This document shows, one piece after another, positions 34,812 through 43,588 of a stretch of DNA of 64,000 nucleotides. The DNA is from Paraburkholderia ginsengiterrae (GTDB taxonomy: Bacteria; Pseudomonadota; Gammaproteobacteria; Burkholderiales; Burkholderiaceae): contig NZ_LXKA01000371.1 in assembly GCF_001645125.1 (NCBI RefSeq), forward strand, positions 124,001 through 188,000, given 5' to 3'. The notes below the pieces were generated by a model that had not been told where the DNA came from, made no database searches, and saw only the letters and a list, made by a program, of their open reading frames with translations. Every line of letters starts with the position of its first letter. Position 1 is the first letter of the stretch. The translations under genes and the position numbers were made by a program.

Positions 34812-34833
34812 TGTTACATCACACAATGTAACA
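34812..34833. promoter_or_regulatory. 22-bp palindrome upstream of the BVMO operon
   Basis: TGTTACAT (34812-34819), a 6-nt spacer CACACA, then ATGTAACA (34826-34833): perfect 8-bp arms. It lies 28 nt before the monooxygenase start, between it and the strong AAGGAG ribosome site (34847-34852). It looks like an operator for a dimeric regulator, but none is encoded next to it. Confidence 0.65.
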
Positions 34834-34861
34834 GTTAAGAGAGAAAAAGGAGACGGATCGG

Positions 34862-36466
34862 ATGAACGCACGCATGATGCCCCACGACGCCGCTGCATCT
34901 GGCCCGGCCGACGCGTCCACGCCTATCGAAACCGATATCGCCATCATCGGGTCAGGCTTTGCGGGCCTCGGCATGGCGATCCGCCTCCGGCAAGCCGGCA
35001 TGACGGACTTCATGGTCGCGGAGAAGGCCGATTCCGTGGGCGGCACGTGGCGCGACAACCATTACCCAGGTTGCGCCTGCGACGTCCAATCGCACGTCTA
35101 CTCGTTCTCCTTCGCCCCGAATCCGCGCTGGACCCGCATGTTCGCGCGGCAGCCCGAAATCCGTGCCTATCTCGAAGACTGCACGCAGCGTTTCGGTGTC
35201 GAGCGGCACCTGCGTTTTGCGCATGAGCTCGCAAGCGCGATTTACGACGAGACGCGCCACCGCTGGCAACTGACCTTCACGAACGGCCGCCAATGGTCGG
35301 CACGCGTGCTGATCTCGGGCATGGGCGGTCTGTCGCGCGCGGCGATACCGAACATTCCCGGCATCGAAACCTTCAAGGGCAAGGCGTTTCATTCGCAGCA
35401 CTGGGACCACAGCTACCCGCTCGAAGGCAAGCGCGTCGCCGTGATCGGCACCGGCGCCAGCGCGATCCAGTTCGTGCCGCAGATCGCGCCGCGCGTTGCG
35501 CACCTCGATTTGTTCCAGCGCACGCCGCCGTGGATCATGCCGAAGGCCGACCGCCCGGTTAAGCCGCTCGAACAGTGGCTGTTCAAACATCTGCCGTTCA
35601 CGCAGAAGATCATGCGCTCGGCCCTCTACTGCATGCTCGAATCGCGTGCGTTCGGTTTCGCGATCCATCCAACGCTGATGAAAACCGCGCAGAAAGTCGC
35701 GGAGCGGCACCTGCGCCGCCAGGTGAGCGATCCGCAATTGCGCGCCACGCTCACGCCGAACTACACGATGGGCTGCAAACGCATTCTGATCTCGAACGAC
35801 TACTTCCCCGCCCTGTCGCGCCAGAACGTGTCGGTGACGACCACCGGCATCGCCCGCATCGAGGAAAACGCCGTGATCACGACCGACGGTACGCGCCATG
35901 AGGCCGACTGCCTGATCTTCGGCACCGGCTTCCAGGTCGCCGATCCGTTTCCGGCCGGCGTGGTGCGCGGGCGCGGCGGCGTGGATATCGTCGATACGTG
36001 GCGCGACGGCGCGCATGCGTACCTTGGTACGACTTTGCCTGGTTATCCGAACTTCTTCATGATCGTCGGACCGAACACCGGTCTTGGCCATAACTCGATG
36101 GTGTTCATGATCGAGTCGCAGGTCGAATACGTCCTGCGCGCACTGAAGACGATGAACGCGGAACGCGCCGCCGCAATCGAGGTGCGCCCGCACGTGGAGC
36201 GTGTCTACAACGAGAAAATCCAGCAAAAACTCGGCCGCGCGATCTGGTCGACGGGCGGTTGCAAGAGCTGGTATCTCGATCCGAAAACCGGCAAGAACAC
36301 CACGCTGCGGCCGGGCTTCGCGTACAAGTTCCGCCAGGCCACCAGCACGTTCAGCATGGACGATTACCTCGCGTATTCGCCCGGGCCGGCAGCGGCAAGC
36401 GCGCCAAAGAATGCGCAGCAACCCGTGCATGCGCACGGCAGCGCGGCGGCGGCCGAAGCAACCTGA
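34862..36466 (+). CDS. Baeyer-Villiger-type flavin monooxygenase
   Basis: 534 residues. The FAD-binding loop IIGSGFAGLG starts at 29, GGTWRDNHYPGCACD spans about 60-74, and the BVMO fingerprint FxGxxxHxxxW(P/D) is present as F171-G173-H177-W181-D182. The second Rossmann loop VIGTGAS is at 194-200. It should insert oxygen next to a ketone using NADPH and FAD. It is the first gene of an operon with an SDR, a probable di-iron protein and an epoxide-hydrolase-like enzyme. The Ala/His-rich C-terminal tail looks dispensable. Confidence 0.92.
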   Translation: MNARMMPHDAAASGPADASTPIETDIAIIGSGFAGLGMAIRLRQAGMTDFMVAEKADSVGGTWRDNHYPGCACDVQSHVYSFSFAPNPRWTRMFARQPEIRAYLEDCTQRFGVERHLRFAHELASAIYDETRHRWQLTFTNGRQWSARVLISGMGGLSRAAIPNIPGIETFKGKAFHSQHWDHSYPLEGKRVAVIGTGASAIQFVPQIAPRVAHLDLFQRTPPWIMPKADRPVKPLEQWLFKHLPFTQKIMRSALYCMLESRAFGFAIHPTLMKTAQKVAERHLRRQVSDPQLRATLTPNYTMGCKRILISNDYFPALSRQNVSVTTTGIARIEENAVITTDGTRHEADCLIFGTGFQVADPFPAGVVRGRGGVDIVDTWRDGAHAYLGTTLPGYPNFFMIVGPNTGLGHNSMVFMIESQVEYVLRALKTMNAERAAAIEVRPHVERVYNEKIQQKLGRAIWSTGGCKSWYLDPKTGKNTTLRPGFAYKFRQATSTFSMDDYLAYSPGPAAASAPKNAQQPVHAHGSAAAAEAT

Positions 36467-36514
36467 GACCACATAACGACAACGATAAGGCACTGTTCAG
36501 AGAGGAGATAAGCA

Positions 36515-37423
36515 ATGAAGAACTTTACAGACAGAGTTGCCGCAATTACCGGCGCAGGTTCGGGCATGGGCCGTTCGCTCGCGATTCAGCTGGCACGCGA
36601 AGGCTGCCATCTCGCGCTCGCCGACCGCAATGCCGCGAGCCTCGCCGAAACTGCCAAACTCGCGCAGGCCGCGTCGCCGCATGTGGTCGGCTCGCCGCTG
36701 CGCATCACGACCCGCGTGCTCGACGTGGCAGACCGCGCCGCGATGTTCGACTGGGCCGCCGAAACGGCGGCCCAGCATCAGCGCGTGAACCTCGTGTTCA
36801 ACAATGCGGGCGTCGCGCTGTCGAGCACCATCGAAGGCATGGATTACGCCGATCTGGAGTGGATCGTCGGCATCAACTTCTGGGGCGTAGTGCACGGCAC
36901 GAAGGCGTTTCTGCCTTATCTCAAGGCGTCCGGCGCGGGACACATCGTCAATACGTCGAGCGTGTTCGGCCTGTTCTCGCAGCCTGGCATGAGCGGCTAT
37001 AACGCGACCAAGTTCGCCGTGCGCGGCTTTACCGAAGCGCTGCGCCAGGAACTCGATTTGATGAAGTGCGGCGTGTCGGCGACCTGCGTGCATCCAGGCG
37101 GCATTCGCACGAGCATCGCGCAGTCGAGCCGGATTTCGTCGAACATGGTCGGCTTCATGCTGGAAACCGAGCAGCAGGGCAAAGACGACTTCGAGAAGTT
37201 TTTTATCACCACCGCCGACGAAGCGGCGCGCGTGATTCTCGACGGCGTGCGAAAAAACCGGCGCCGTGTGCTGATCGGCCGCGACGCGCGCGCCGCCGAC
37301 TGGCTGGCGCGCACCCTGCCGGCGGCCTATCAGGCGCTGGTCGTGATGCAGACGCGCCGGATGAAGCGCATCGCCGAAAAACGCGCACGGCGTGCCGCCC
37401 AGGTGGACGGCAGGCGCGCGTGA
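36515..37423 (+). CDS. Short-chain dehydrogenase/reductase
   Basis: 302 residues, with GAGGAG 8 nt before the ATG. The cofactor loop TGAGSGMG is at 12-19, NNAG at 96-99, and the catalytic Ser149, Tyr162 and Lys166 are present (YNATK). The C-terminal extension (GFMLETEQQGKDDFEKF, basic tail) is longer than in minimal SDRs. It lies 48 nt after the BVMO gene. It probably interconverts an alcohol and the ketone used by the monooxygenase. Confidence 0.92.
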   Translation: MKNFTDRVAAITGAGSGMGRSLAIQLAREGCHLALADRNAASLAETAKLAQAASPHVVGSPLRITTRVLDVADRAAMFDWAAETAAQHQRVNLVFNNAGVALSSTIEGMDYADLEWIVGINFWGVVHGTKAFLPYLKASGAGHIVNTSSVFGLFSQPGMSGYNATKFAVRGFTEALRQELDLMKCGVSATCVHPGGIRTSIAQSSRISSNMVGFMLETEQQGKDDFEKFFITTADEAARVILDGVRKNRRRVLIGRDARAADWLARTLPAAYQALVVMQTRRMKRIAEKRARRAAQVDGRRA

Positions 37424-37505
37424 TGCGCTGCCTCTCATACAGCGCCATGCACCTGGCTGACCCAGCACAACGCGCAATACGTCAAGAATCACAAGGAGAA
37501 AGGCC

Positions 37506-38387
37506 ATGATGCCGGTTCGTCGCGACCTCCGTTTCAACCTGCCGCAGGAACGCGCCTGCGATTGGCACGCGCAAGGCGCGTATGTGACACACTTCTTCAA
37601 CGCCCTGTCGCTGCTCTTTCCCGCCGGCGAGCGTTTTTTCATGGATAGCGTGCGCAACTATCGCGATCAGATCCACGACCCCGTGCTGAAAAAGCAGGTG
37701 CTCGGCTTCATCGGCCAGGAAGCCATGCATACGCGCGAGCACGTGGAATACAACGATCTGCTGCAGGAAGCCGGCCTGCCCGCGCACAAGCTCGACAAGC
37801 GGCTCTGGGTCATCCTCAACTTCGGCCGCAAGATCCTGCCGCATTCGTATCAGCTCGCGATCACGGTCTGTCTCGAACACTACACGGCTATGCTGGCGGG
37901 CCTGCTGCTGGAAGACACCACGCGCATCGGCGGCTCGGTCGAAGGCTATAACCAGATGTGGACCTGGCACGCGCTCGAAGAAACCGAGCACAAAGCCGTT
38001 TCCTACGACGTATGGAACACGGTCCTCAAGCCGGGCCTTGGCCGCTATCTGCTGCGCACGGGCACCATGCTGTCCACCACGGTGCTGTTCTGGCTCATCG
38101 TGTTCGACTACCACGTGCGTCTGCTGATCGCCGACCGCAAACGCGGCGGACATATCCGCGGCATGTGGCGGCTCATGAAGTACCTGTACGGTCCGCGCCA
38201 TGGTGTATTTCCGCGTATCGCAGGCGAATGGCTGAGTTTTTTCCGGCCGGGCTTTCATCCGTGGGATCACGACAATCGTGCGCAACTGACGCGCATCGAC
38301 GCTCTGGTAGCCGCGGTCGACGCCGGCAAGGCCGCCACGCCGGGCGCCCACAAGAGCACGCGGCGCGGCGTGCGGGTGGCCGCGTGA
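37506..38387 (+). CDS. PF10118-type protein with ferritin-like di-iron signature
   Basis: 293 residues of the family usually called predicted metal-dependent hydrolase. The acidic and His residues are spaced as in a four-helix di-iron site: Glu42 (GERFF), Glu72-x2-His75 (QEAMH), Glu124 (CLEHY) and Glu159-x2-His162 (ETEH). A hydrophobic helix near 185-205 may bind the membrane. The gene lies in the BVMO operon, and its stop overlaps the next GTG start by 4 nt. An oxygenase or desaturase-like role is inferred; hydrolase is the database habit. Confidence 0.78.
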   Translation: MMPVRRDLRFNLPQERACDWHAQGAYVTHFFNALSLLFPAGERFFMDSVRNYRDQIHDPVLKKQVLGFIGQEAMHTREHVEYNDLLQEAGLPAHKLDKRLWVILNFGRKILPHSYQLAITVCLEHYTAMLAGLLLEDTTRIGGSVEGYNQMWTWHALEETEHKAVSYDVWNTVLKPGLGRYLLRTGTMLSTTVLFWLIVFDYHVRLLIADRKRGGHIRGMWRLMKYLYGPRHGVFPRIAGEWLSFFRPGFHPWDHDNRAQLTRIDALVAAVDAGKAATPGAHKSTRRGVRVAA

Positions 38388-39343
38388 TACGCGACACGCT
38401 GTCGGTCGAGGCCGGCGGCGTTCGGCTCGCCGTCTATGTGAGCGGACCGCGCGACGCGCCGCCGATCGTGCTGGTGCACGGCTACCCCGATTCCGCGGCC
38501 GTGTGGGAGCCGGTGCGCGCGCAACTGGATGCGCGCTACCGCGTGATCGCCTACGACGTGCGCGGCGCGGGCGCCTCCGAGGCACCGGCGGCGCGCAACG
38601 CTTACCGTCTCGAGCTTCTCGCCGCCGATCTGGCAGCGGTCGCAAATGCCACATGCGGCGGACGGCCGTTTCATCTGGTCGGGCACGACTGGGGTTCGAT
38701 TCAATGCTGGGAAGCCGTGACCGATCCGGCGTTCAAAGGGCGCATTGCTTCGTACACGTCGATCTCCGGGCCCTGTCTCGATCACGCGTCGTTCGGATTG
38801 CGCGGCGACGCCGGCGCGCCCGCCGACACCGGCCATATCGACCACCCGCCTGCCAAGCGTCCGTTCGGCAGCAGCATGCGGCAAACGCTCAAGTCCTGGT
38901 ACATCTTCTTCTTTCATTTGCCGTGGCTGCCGGAGCTGGTGTGGCGCACCGGCGGCGTGCAGCTGTGGCCGCTGTGGCTGCGCCTGACCGAACGCGTGCG
39001 CCCGGCCCGCGATCCGGCGCAGATGCGCAACGCGATCAACGGCCTGAACCTTTACCGCGCCAATTTCATCGACAAGCTGCTGCACCCGCGCGCGCGTCAT
39101 GCGCACGCGCCGGTGCAATTCATCGTGCCGCTGCGCGACCGTTACGTCGGACCGGCGCTGTCGCTGGGCCTGGAACGCTGGCTCGGCGCATACGAGCGCA
39201 CGGAGATCGACGCCGGCCATTGGGTCGTGCTGCGTGAGCCCGAGCTGATCGCTGCGGGCATCGAGCACTTTGTCGAGCGGCATCGGCCGGACACCGGCGG
39301 CTCGGCCGCACCGACGTTCAACGCACGAGCGGCAGGCGTCTGA
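38384..39343 (+). CDS. Epoxide-hydrolase-like alpha/beta hydrolase
   Basis: 319 residues using GTG 38384, which overlaps the upstream stop (GTGA), so translation is coupled. It has the HGxP oxyanion motif (HGYP, 33-36), the nucleophile elbow GHDWG with Asp102, and a C-terminal His in DAGHWVVL. An Asp nucleophile with HGxP points to epoxide hydrolases (or haloalkane dehalogenases) rather than serine esterases. Its last 26 nt overlap the convergent glycolipid-binding-fold gene. Confidence 0.88.
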   Translation: MIRDTLSVEAGGVRLAVYVSGPRDAPPIVLVHGYPDSAAVWEPVRAQLDARYRVIAYDVRGAGASEAPAARNAYRLELLAADLAAVANATCGGRPFHLVGHDWGSIQCWEAVTDPAFKGRIASYTSISGPCLDHASFGLRGDAGAPADTGHIDHPPAKRPFGSSMRQTLKSWYIFFFHLPWLPELVWRTGGVQLWPLWLRLTERVRPARDPAQMRNAINGLNLYRANFIDKLLHPRARHAHAPVQFIVPLRDRYVGPALSLGLERWLGAYERTEIDAGHWVVLREPELIAAGIEHFVERHRPDTGGSAAPTFNARAAGV

Positions 39344-39872
39344 ACAGCGTCGGATAGTCGATGACGAGGCCGTCTTCGTCGACGCTCAGATCCGCGGTGA
39401 AATTGCGGAAAATGCCCTCGTAGCGATAGACGCGATGCAACTCGAGGCACGAATACGCCTGTTCGGCCCGCGTCACCTGCAAATCCGGTGTCGAGATATA
39501 CGCGACTGATATCGGCTGACGCTCGCCTTCGGCCAGCCGCAAACGGCGGATCGGCAGCGTATTGGTGTAAGGCGTGGCGGCGATATCGATGTCGATGCAG
39601 CCTTCAATCGCGCTCAACGCAAGGCCCTGGCCGTCGTGCCAATGGCCCGCGCCGTCGCCGTGCAGTTCCAGCTCGGGGCCGCCGACGATCTTCAGCCACG
39701 CATGGCGCGTGTGCCATTGCGCGTCGCAGTGCACCGTGTAATGAAGCCCATACGGCTTGCCGTAACGCTGCCCGACCAGCACGCTTTCCACCGTGAAACC
39801 GTCCTCATGCGCCTCGAACGCCAGATGTTCGAAGCCGTCGCCCTCTTCAGATGCCCACCGTAATTCACGCAT
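39318..39872 (-). CDS. Putative glycolipid-binding family protein
   Basis: 184 residues from ATG 39872, with GAGGAGG 8 nt upstream. No signal peptide. The sequence (GFTVESVLVGQRYGKPYGLHYTVHCDAQWHTRHAWLKI, CIDIDIAATPYTNTLPIRRLRL, DLQVTRAEQAYSCLE) fits the beta-sheet family annotated as putative glycolipid-binding (PF06475). An unusual detail is that its 3' end overlaps that of the convergent hydrolase gene. Function experimentally unknown as far as I know. Confidence 0.78.
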   Translation of the reverse strand: MRELRWASEEGDGFEHLAFEAHEDGFTVESVLVGQRYGKPYGLHYTVHCDAQWHTRHAWLKIVGGPELELHGDGAGHWHDGQGLALSAIEGCIDIDIAATPYTNTLPIRRLRLAEGERQPISVAYISTPDLQVTRAEQAYSCLELHRVYRYEGIFRNFTADLSVDEDGLVIDYPTLFRRLPLVR

Positions 39873-40149
39873 CAGCCTGCCTCCTCGTGAAGTGGCGCAG
39901 CCGGTGCGCCGGGTTCCGTCGGACCAAACCGGTCTCATATCGTAGCGCGAAAGCTTTCGGTTCTCCGACAAGTCATGCGCCGCACGCGCGTGGCCGGCTG
40001 CGGGGCATACGTAGCAATCGCAAATAACCACCATTAACGGACGGCGCGCCCGGCGCCGCGTAGCTGGGCTATGCTCGCGGTTCGCCGTTATCCGTCCTGA
40101 CGCGCGCCCTCCAGTTTGCGCTTCTTTGAATTCACGCCACCTTCGATCG

Positions 40150-41097
40150 ATGTCCGCCGCCGCGACCCACGCTCAATCCGCCGCCCTGCGCACGCTGTTG
40201 CGCAGTCTCGGCCAGATCGTGCTGCAATCGAACGCCTTCACTGGCGCGTGCCTGGTCGCCGCGTGGCTGCTGTACGACCCGCGCCTCGCCTGCGCGGCGC
40301 TGATGGGCGCGGTCGCGGCCAATGTCAGCGCGGTATTGGCGGGCTATGACGAGGACGACACACGCGCGGGGCTGCACGGCTTCAACGGCGCGCTGGCGGG
40401 CCTCGCCGCCTTCAACTTCATCGCCGACAATGCTACCGCCGCCGCTGTGGCGATTCTCGCCGCCACCGGCACGGCGTGGTTTCTGGCGCCGTGGTCGCGC
40501 TGGCTGCGCGCACGCGGACTCGGATTTTTCTCGAGCCCCTGCCTGATCGTGACGTGGTGCTGGTTGCCGCTGGTCAAGTCCGGCAACGCGCCGGCCAGTG
40601 AGATCGGGCCGCATGCACTGAACGCGGCGCAATGGGGCCGCGGCGTGCTCGCGGGTCTGGCGCAAACGGGCTTCGCATCGGGCGCGCTCTCCGGCTTGCT
40701 GGTGTTGCTCGGGATCGCCGCAGCGTCACGCCGGCATGCGCTGTGGGCGCTCATCGGCGCGGGGGTCGCCAGCATCGCGCACCTGCTCCTGGGCGCGACG
40801 GCCAGCTCATTCGACACCGGCCTGCTAGGATTCAACGGCGCACTCACCGCGCTTGCACTCGCCGATTGCGGCGTGGTCATGATGCTAGGCGGCGTGGCCG
40901 TTTCGGTCGCACTGCAGGCGCTGGCCGCCTACCTTGGCTGGCCGGTCATGACGGCACCTTTCGTCATCGCGACGTGGAGCGTGCAATGGTCCAGGCAGTG
41001 CTTGACGCGCGACGCCGCCATGTCGCATCCCGTGAAAAAACGCAGCGGCACCGCGCGCGCCACGACAACCGCCGTGCCGGCCAGACGCGTGCGTTAG
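40150..41097 (+). CDS. Urea transporter (UT family)
   Basis: 315 residues from ATG 40150 (a TTG eight codons upstream is possible). About ten hydrophobic helices form two internal repeats, each with the signature GLHGFNGALAGLA (about 79-91) and LLGFNGALTALAL (second half). LGQIVLQSNAFTGACLVAAWLL is the UT selectivity-filter region. It allows channel-like urea diffusion across the inner membrane. No urease genes occur in this window. The C-terminus is basic and unrelated to the family. Confidence 0.87.
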   Translation: MSAAATHAQSAALRTLLRSLGQIVLQSNAFTGACLVAAWLLYDPRLACAALMGAVAANVSAVLAGYDEDDTRAGLHGFNGALAGLAAFNFIADNATAAAVAILAATGTAWFLAPWSRWLRARGLGFFSSPCLIVTWCWLPLVKSGNAPASEIGPHALNAAQWGRGVLAGLAQTGFASGALSGLLVLLGIAAASRRHALWALIGAGVASIAHLLLGATASSFDTGLLGFNGALTALALADCGVVMMLGGVAVSVALQALAAYLGWPVMTAPFVIATWSVQWSRQCLTRDAAMSHPVKKRSGTARATTTAVPARRVR

Positions 41098-41177
41098 CGC
41101 CAACCGGTAACGCCATGCACGCGGCTCGGCCGCACCTTGGCGCTCGGGCACCTTCGAGACAATTTCGGGAGACAGAC

Positions 41178-41954
41178 ATGTCGTTCACTCACACCCCTGG
41201 CGGCCGTGTCGCCGAGGCTGGGCCGCTGTCCGAGGCGGAGCGGCAGACCCGCGTCGACCTGGCCGCCGCCTACCGGCTCGCGGCGCTCAACGACTGGGAC
41301 GATCTGATCTACACGCATATCTCTGCAAGCGTGCCGGGCGAGCCCGGCCACTTCCTGATCAATCCGTTCGGACTCGCGTTCGATGAAGTGTGCGCGTCGA
41401 ATCTCGTGAAGATCGATATTGCAGGCAATATTGTCGGCGCGAGCGAGCATCCGGTGAACGCGACCGGCTTCGCGCTGCACGCCGCCGTTCACGCGGCGCG
41501 CGCCGACGCCTTCTGCGTGATGCATTTGCACAATACGGCGGGCGTGGCGGTATCGGCGCAGCCGGCCGGTCTGCTGCCCGCCTCGCAGCACGCGCTGCGT
41601 TTCTACGGCCAGCTCGCCTATCACGCCTACGAAGGGCTCGCCTTTACACCCGCGGAAGGCGAGCGCCTCGTCGCGCATCTCGGCAGCAAGCCCGCCATGC
41701 TGTTGCGCAATCACGGCACGCTGACCGCCGGACGCACAGTCGCCGAAGCCTATGTGCTGATGGCTACGCTGCTCAAGGCTTGCGAGATCCAGCTGCAGGC
41801 GCAGGCATGCGGCGCGGAACTCGTCGTGCCGGCCGACGACGTTGCCGCTCGCACGGCCGAACAACTCTACGATGGCGGCGCGATTGAAGGCGCGCTCGAA
41901 TGGCCGGCCTTGCTGCGCAAGCTCGACCGTCTCGACCGGGGCTATCGCGATTGA
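41178..41954 (+). CDS. Class II aldolase/adducin-family protein
   Basis: 258 residues from ATG 41178 (GGGAGA upstream). The zinc-binding residues are present: HLHNTAGVAV holds the first His pair, and LLRNHGTLTAGRTVAEAYVLM the distal His. THISASVPG near residue 47 is the typical substrate loop. The protein could be an aldolase, epimerase or decarboxylase for a small sugar acid. It is followed after 48 nt by a 4-oxalocrotonate tautomerase family gene, a likely two-gene operon. Confidence 0.88.
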   Translation: MSFTHTPGGRVAEAGPLSEAERQTRVDLAAAYRLAALNDWDDLIYTHISASVPGEPGHFLINPFGLAFDEVCASNLVKIDIAGNIVGASEHPVNATGFALHAAVHAARADAFCVMHLHNTAGVAVSAQPAGLLPASQHALRFYGQLAYHAYEGLAFTPAEGERLVAHLGSKPAMLLRNHGTLTAGRTVAEAYVLMATLLKACEIQLQAQACGAELVVPADDVAARTAEQLYDGGAIEGALEWPALLRKLDRLDRGYRD

Positions 41955-42002
41955 GTTCGCGCCGCGCCGGTCCCTACTTCATTCTTAAAACGGAGTCACA
42001 CC

Positions 42003-42194
42003 ATGCCCACGTTTCATATTGAACTTTTCGAAGGCCGCTCGGTGGAGCAGAAACGCCTGTTCGTCGAGGCCATTACCAAAGCCACCTGCGAATCGCTCGG
42101 TGTCGAACCGAACTCGGTGGATATTATTCTGACCGACGTCAAGCGTGAAAACTGGGCAACGGGTGGACGTTTGTGGTCGGATGCCGGCGCCTGA
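42003..42194 (+). CDS. 4-oxalocrotonate tautomerase-family protein
   Basis: 63 residues: MPTFHIELFEGRSVEQKRLFVEAITKATCESLGV. Pro2 becomes the catalytic N-terminal proline after Met removal. Hexamers of such 62-residue subunits isomerise 2-hydroxy-2,4-dienoates. An Arg in VKREN and the hydrophobic TGGRLW tail fit the family. It probably acts with the aldolase-family gene 48 nt upstream. Confidence 0.92.
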   Translation: MPTFHIELFEGRSVEQKRLFVEAITKATCESLGVEPNSVDIILTDVKRENWATGGRLWSDAGA

Positions 42195-42237
42195 GCGAGC
42201 CGCGCCGGCAGGGTCACGCGCTGCAAATAGTGACCTT

Positions 42238-42269
42238 GGCGTGGCGGCGCAACAACACGCCGCCACGCC
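42238..42269. terminator. Hairpin between the convergent tautomerase and porin genes
   Basis: A perfect 12-bp stem GGCGTGGCGGCG/CGCCGCCACGCC with an 8-nt loop CAACAACA. It lacks a T-run on either side, so it may act as a weak or factor-assisted bidirectional terminator. Confidence 0.5.
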
Positions 42270-42278
42270 TCTACCCGG

Positions 42279-43490
42279 TTAGAACCGGTGAATAATGCCC
42301 ACACCCGCAGCAAACTGGCTGCGTGACGACGACGGCGCACCGTTCTGGCCGTCGCCGATATCGGCCGTTGCATTGATGATGCTGGTGGCAGTACCGGCCT
42401 TGTTCGGCACCAGCGTCTGACCACCCGCACGCTGATACGCCTCCAGCGCATACAGACCCGTACGCTTGGACAGGCTGTAGTACTGCGAGAGGTTGTACTG
42501 CTGGTAGCTCGCCGCGCTGGTAATGCCATTCGACTCCGTGGCGCGCGTATAGCTGAAGCCGGCGGCCAGATCCAGCGCCGTCAGCGGCTTGTAGTGCAGC
42601 ACCGCGCCCGCCGTGTTGAAGATCGCCTCGTGGTGGAACGCCGAGTTGGTGCCCGGAACGTACTGCACGTTCGAATACGAGAACGACACGTCCCACTGCG
42701 AGCTGAACGCGTAGCCGCCCGTCACCGCCACACGCTGCTGCGCCTGCGCCGACTGGTAACCGTTGTTGATACCCGACACGCCCGGCTGCGAGCCGTTGTT
42801 CGACGCCGTGGAGTCCGCGCCCCACGCACCGCCGCCCGACGTCGAGTTGTTGATGCGCTGGAAGCCCGCCGCGATGCCGAACGGACCGTTCAGGTACTGC
42901 AACGCCGCGCTCCACGTCGAACCGGCGTTGAAGCTGCCCGGCACGCCGCCCAGCGAATACGAGCCGCTGGCCGTCAGGCCGTGGAAGTTCGGCGACGTGT
43001 ACACCAGCGAGTTGTTCACGCGATACAGCGTGTCGAGCGAATCGATATCGCCCGGGTGCGCGCCGTAGGCGCCCGTCAGCCACGTGGTCGGGCTGTACGG
43101 CGAGAGCAGCGTGTAGTACGACGTATATTGGCGGCCGGCCGTGAACGACCCATAGCTGGCGTTCGTCAGGCCGACATACGCCTGGCGGTTGAAGCCCAGA
43201 CCGGGAACCGACTGTGCGCCGGTCGCGCTGTTAAAGCCCTCTTCCAGCTGGAAAATCGCCTTCGTGCCGCCGCCCAGGTCCTCGCCGCCCTTCAAACCGA
43301 AACGGCTGCCCGCCCAGATGCCGTTGACCATCTTCACGACCGAGCGGCCGCCAGTCGTCGAACCGAGCCCCGTCTGGCTGCTCTGATAGCCGATACCCGT
43401 GTCGACAATCCCGTACAGCGTCACGCTGCTCTGAGCGTGCGCGCCAAGGGCGACCAACCCAAGGGCCGAGGTTGCTAATACCTTTTTCAT
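42279..43490 (-). CDS. Gram-negative outer-membrane porin
   Basis: 403 residues from ATG 43490, with AGAGGAG 8 nt upstream. A signal peptide (MKKVLATSALGLVALGAHAQ) precedes a 16-strand trimeric porin sequence beginning SSVTLYGIVDTGIGYQS and ending FAAGVGIIHRF, with the terminal Phe that outer-membrane sorting needs. Long Ser/Gly/Asn-rich loops match Burkholderia OpcP/OmpC-type porins. It is the last gene of the dctPQM direction, 98 nt after dctM, and may supply uronates, though an own promoter is possible. Confidence 0.93.
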   Translation of the reverse strand: MKKVLATSALGLVALGAHAQSSVTLYGIVDTGIGYQSSQTGLGSTTGGRSVVKMVNGIWAGSRFGLKGGEDLGGGTKAIFQLEEGFNSATGAQSVPGLGFNRQAYVGLTNASYGSFTAGRQYTSYYTLLSPYSPTTWLTGAYGAHPGDIDSLDTLYRVNNSLVYTSPNFHGLTASGSYSLGGVPGSFNAGSTWSAALQYLNGPFGIAAGFQRINNSTSGGGAWGADSTASNNGSQPGVSGINNGYQSAQAQQRVAVTGGYAFSSQWDVSFSYSNVQYVPGTNSAFHHEAIFNTAGAVLHYKPLTALDLAAGFSYTRATESNGITSAASYQQYNLSQYYSLSKRTGLYALEAYQRAGGQTLVPNKAGTATSIINATADIGDGQNGAPSSSRSQFAAGVGIIHRF

Positions 43491-43588
43491 TTTTACTCCT
43501 CTAAAAAAATTATTCTTGGCTTGCGGCGTGGTTCGGTTGCCGCGGAGCGTCCTCAAACGGGACTGGTTTTGAGTGTGGATTAAGGACT

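Noticed and set aside
40126-40149. Earlier TTG start for the urea transporter
   Set aside because: The extra eight residues add nothing family-like; ATG 40150 is the simpler start.
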